A DNA stretch of 35,737 nucleotides from Acidobacteriaceae bacterium (GTDB lineage Bacteria; Acidobacteriota; Terriglobia; Terriglobales; Acidobacteriaceae): contig JASHNW010000009.1 in NCBI GenBank assembly GCA_030041435.1, positions 1-35,737 of the forward strand, in the 5' to 3' direction. Each line of letters starts with the position of its first letter. Positions within the stretch are counted from its first letter, which is position 1. The translations under genes were made by a program, and so were the position numbers. Under the pieces are notes generated by a model. That model did no database searches, was not told where the DNA came from, and was given only the letters and a program-made list of their open reading frames with translations. Shown one piece after another: positions 35,488-35,737 of this stretch.

Positions 35488-35737
35488 ATGGAGAGTAAAC
35501 CCGGGCGAAAAACTCACCTTAAGAAGTATCTCTCGCACACCGGGAGGTGGCAATTTTTCCCGGTGGTCAATGTCAACGGAAGACCAAAGCCGGGGCTCGT
35601 CATCATCGACGGCAAGCCGCGACGCGGGACCGCCGGCACCTTCTACCTTGACTGGCGAGAGAACGGCCAACGCCGCACGCGTTCGGTTGGAACGTCGCCG
35701 CGCGAAGCGCTGGACGCGTGGCAGCTCCAGTCCGGCA
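35488..35737 (+). CDS. Tyrosine recombinase/phage-type integrase, N-terminal part only
   Basis: The frame runs to the window edge, giving 83 codons. HLKKYLSHTGRWQFFPV, then a VNGRPKPGLVIIDGKP strand pair and TFYLDWRENGQRRTRSVGTSPREALDAW form an N-terminal region like that of integrases I recall from Acidobacteriota genomic islands (arm-binding/AP2-like beta region with the GTSPREAL-x-AW segment before the core-binding helices). The catalytic domain lies outside the window. GTG 35485 and an upstream TTG are possible starts; no ribosome site is obvious, so the start is uncertain. The location beside tRNA-Gly and a perfect palindrome suggests the boundary of an integrated mobile element. Confidence 0.75.
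   Translation, partial: MESKPGRKTHLKKYLSHTGRWQFFPVVNVNGRPKPGLVIIDGKPRRGTAGTFYLDWRENGQRRTRSVGTSPREALDAWQLQSG

Overview
The window is GC-rich chromosomal DNA from an Acidobacteriota bacterium, most likely class Terriglobia. The best taxonomic markers are the PadR regulator plus the ~915-residue double-FtsX permease at 5.9-9.0 kb, a pair typical of Acidobacteriota, together with several proteins of familiar acidobacterial type. Genes are dense, mostly housekeeping or envelope functions, in short transcription units that often face each other.

Layout. 0-5.7 kb: an exported M13 metallopeptidase (3' end cut by the window edge), metF, and a TPR/Slt lytic transglycosylase. 5.8-9.1 kb: a PadR regulator and permease behind a strong promoter overlaid by three alternating half-sites. 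9.1-10.5 kb: a CuA-domain lipoprotein, head-to-head with an ECF sigma factor that is translationally coupled to a zinc-finger anti-sigma factor. 10.6-13.4 kb: two convergent membrane glycosyltransferases (GT87-like and GT39-like). 13.5-17.4 kb: B12-dependent methionine synthase split into two genes joined by an ATGA overlap; with metF this covers the methyl branch of methionine synthesis. 17.5-20.8 kb: an exported C45/Ntn-type hydrolase, an exported MetX-like alpha/beta hydrolase and an orphan ExbD. 21.1-24.5 kb: two recently duplicated exported SGNH hydrolases separated by a small membrane protein. 24.6-27.1 kb: groES-groEL with a consensus -35 promoter, a CIRCE operator in the start region, a long leader and a clear terminator. 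27.3-30.4 kb: a DUF1801 protein, an unrecognised small protein, a DUF4157 (eCIS-core) protein fused to an M35-like peptidase domain, and a small exported protein. 30.5-34.2 kb: a winged-helix/STAND ATPase regulator and a lipoprotein aldose epimerase. 34.3-35.7 kb: family 5 uracil-DNA glycosylase, a DUF3309 peptide, tRNA-Gly(CCC), a 28-bp perfect palindrome with 12-bp direct repeats, and the start of a tyrosine integrase, which suggests the edge of an integrated element.

The most interesting items are the DUF4157-M35 double metalloprotease with no injection apparatus nearby, the integrase/palindrome/tRNA junction, the three-half-site PadR operator, the split metH, and four genes whose -10 box lies 6-8 bases before the start codon, suggesting leaderless mRNAs. 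There is no CRISPR array, rRNA or recognisable insertion sequence. No wholly new multi-gene system could be proven from sequence alone.
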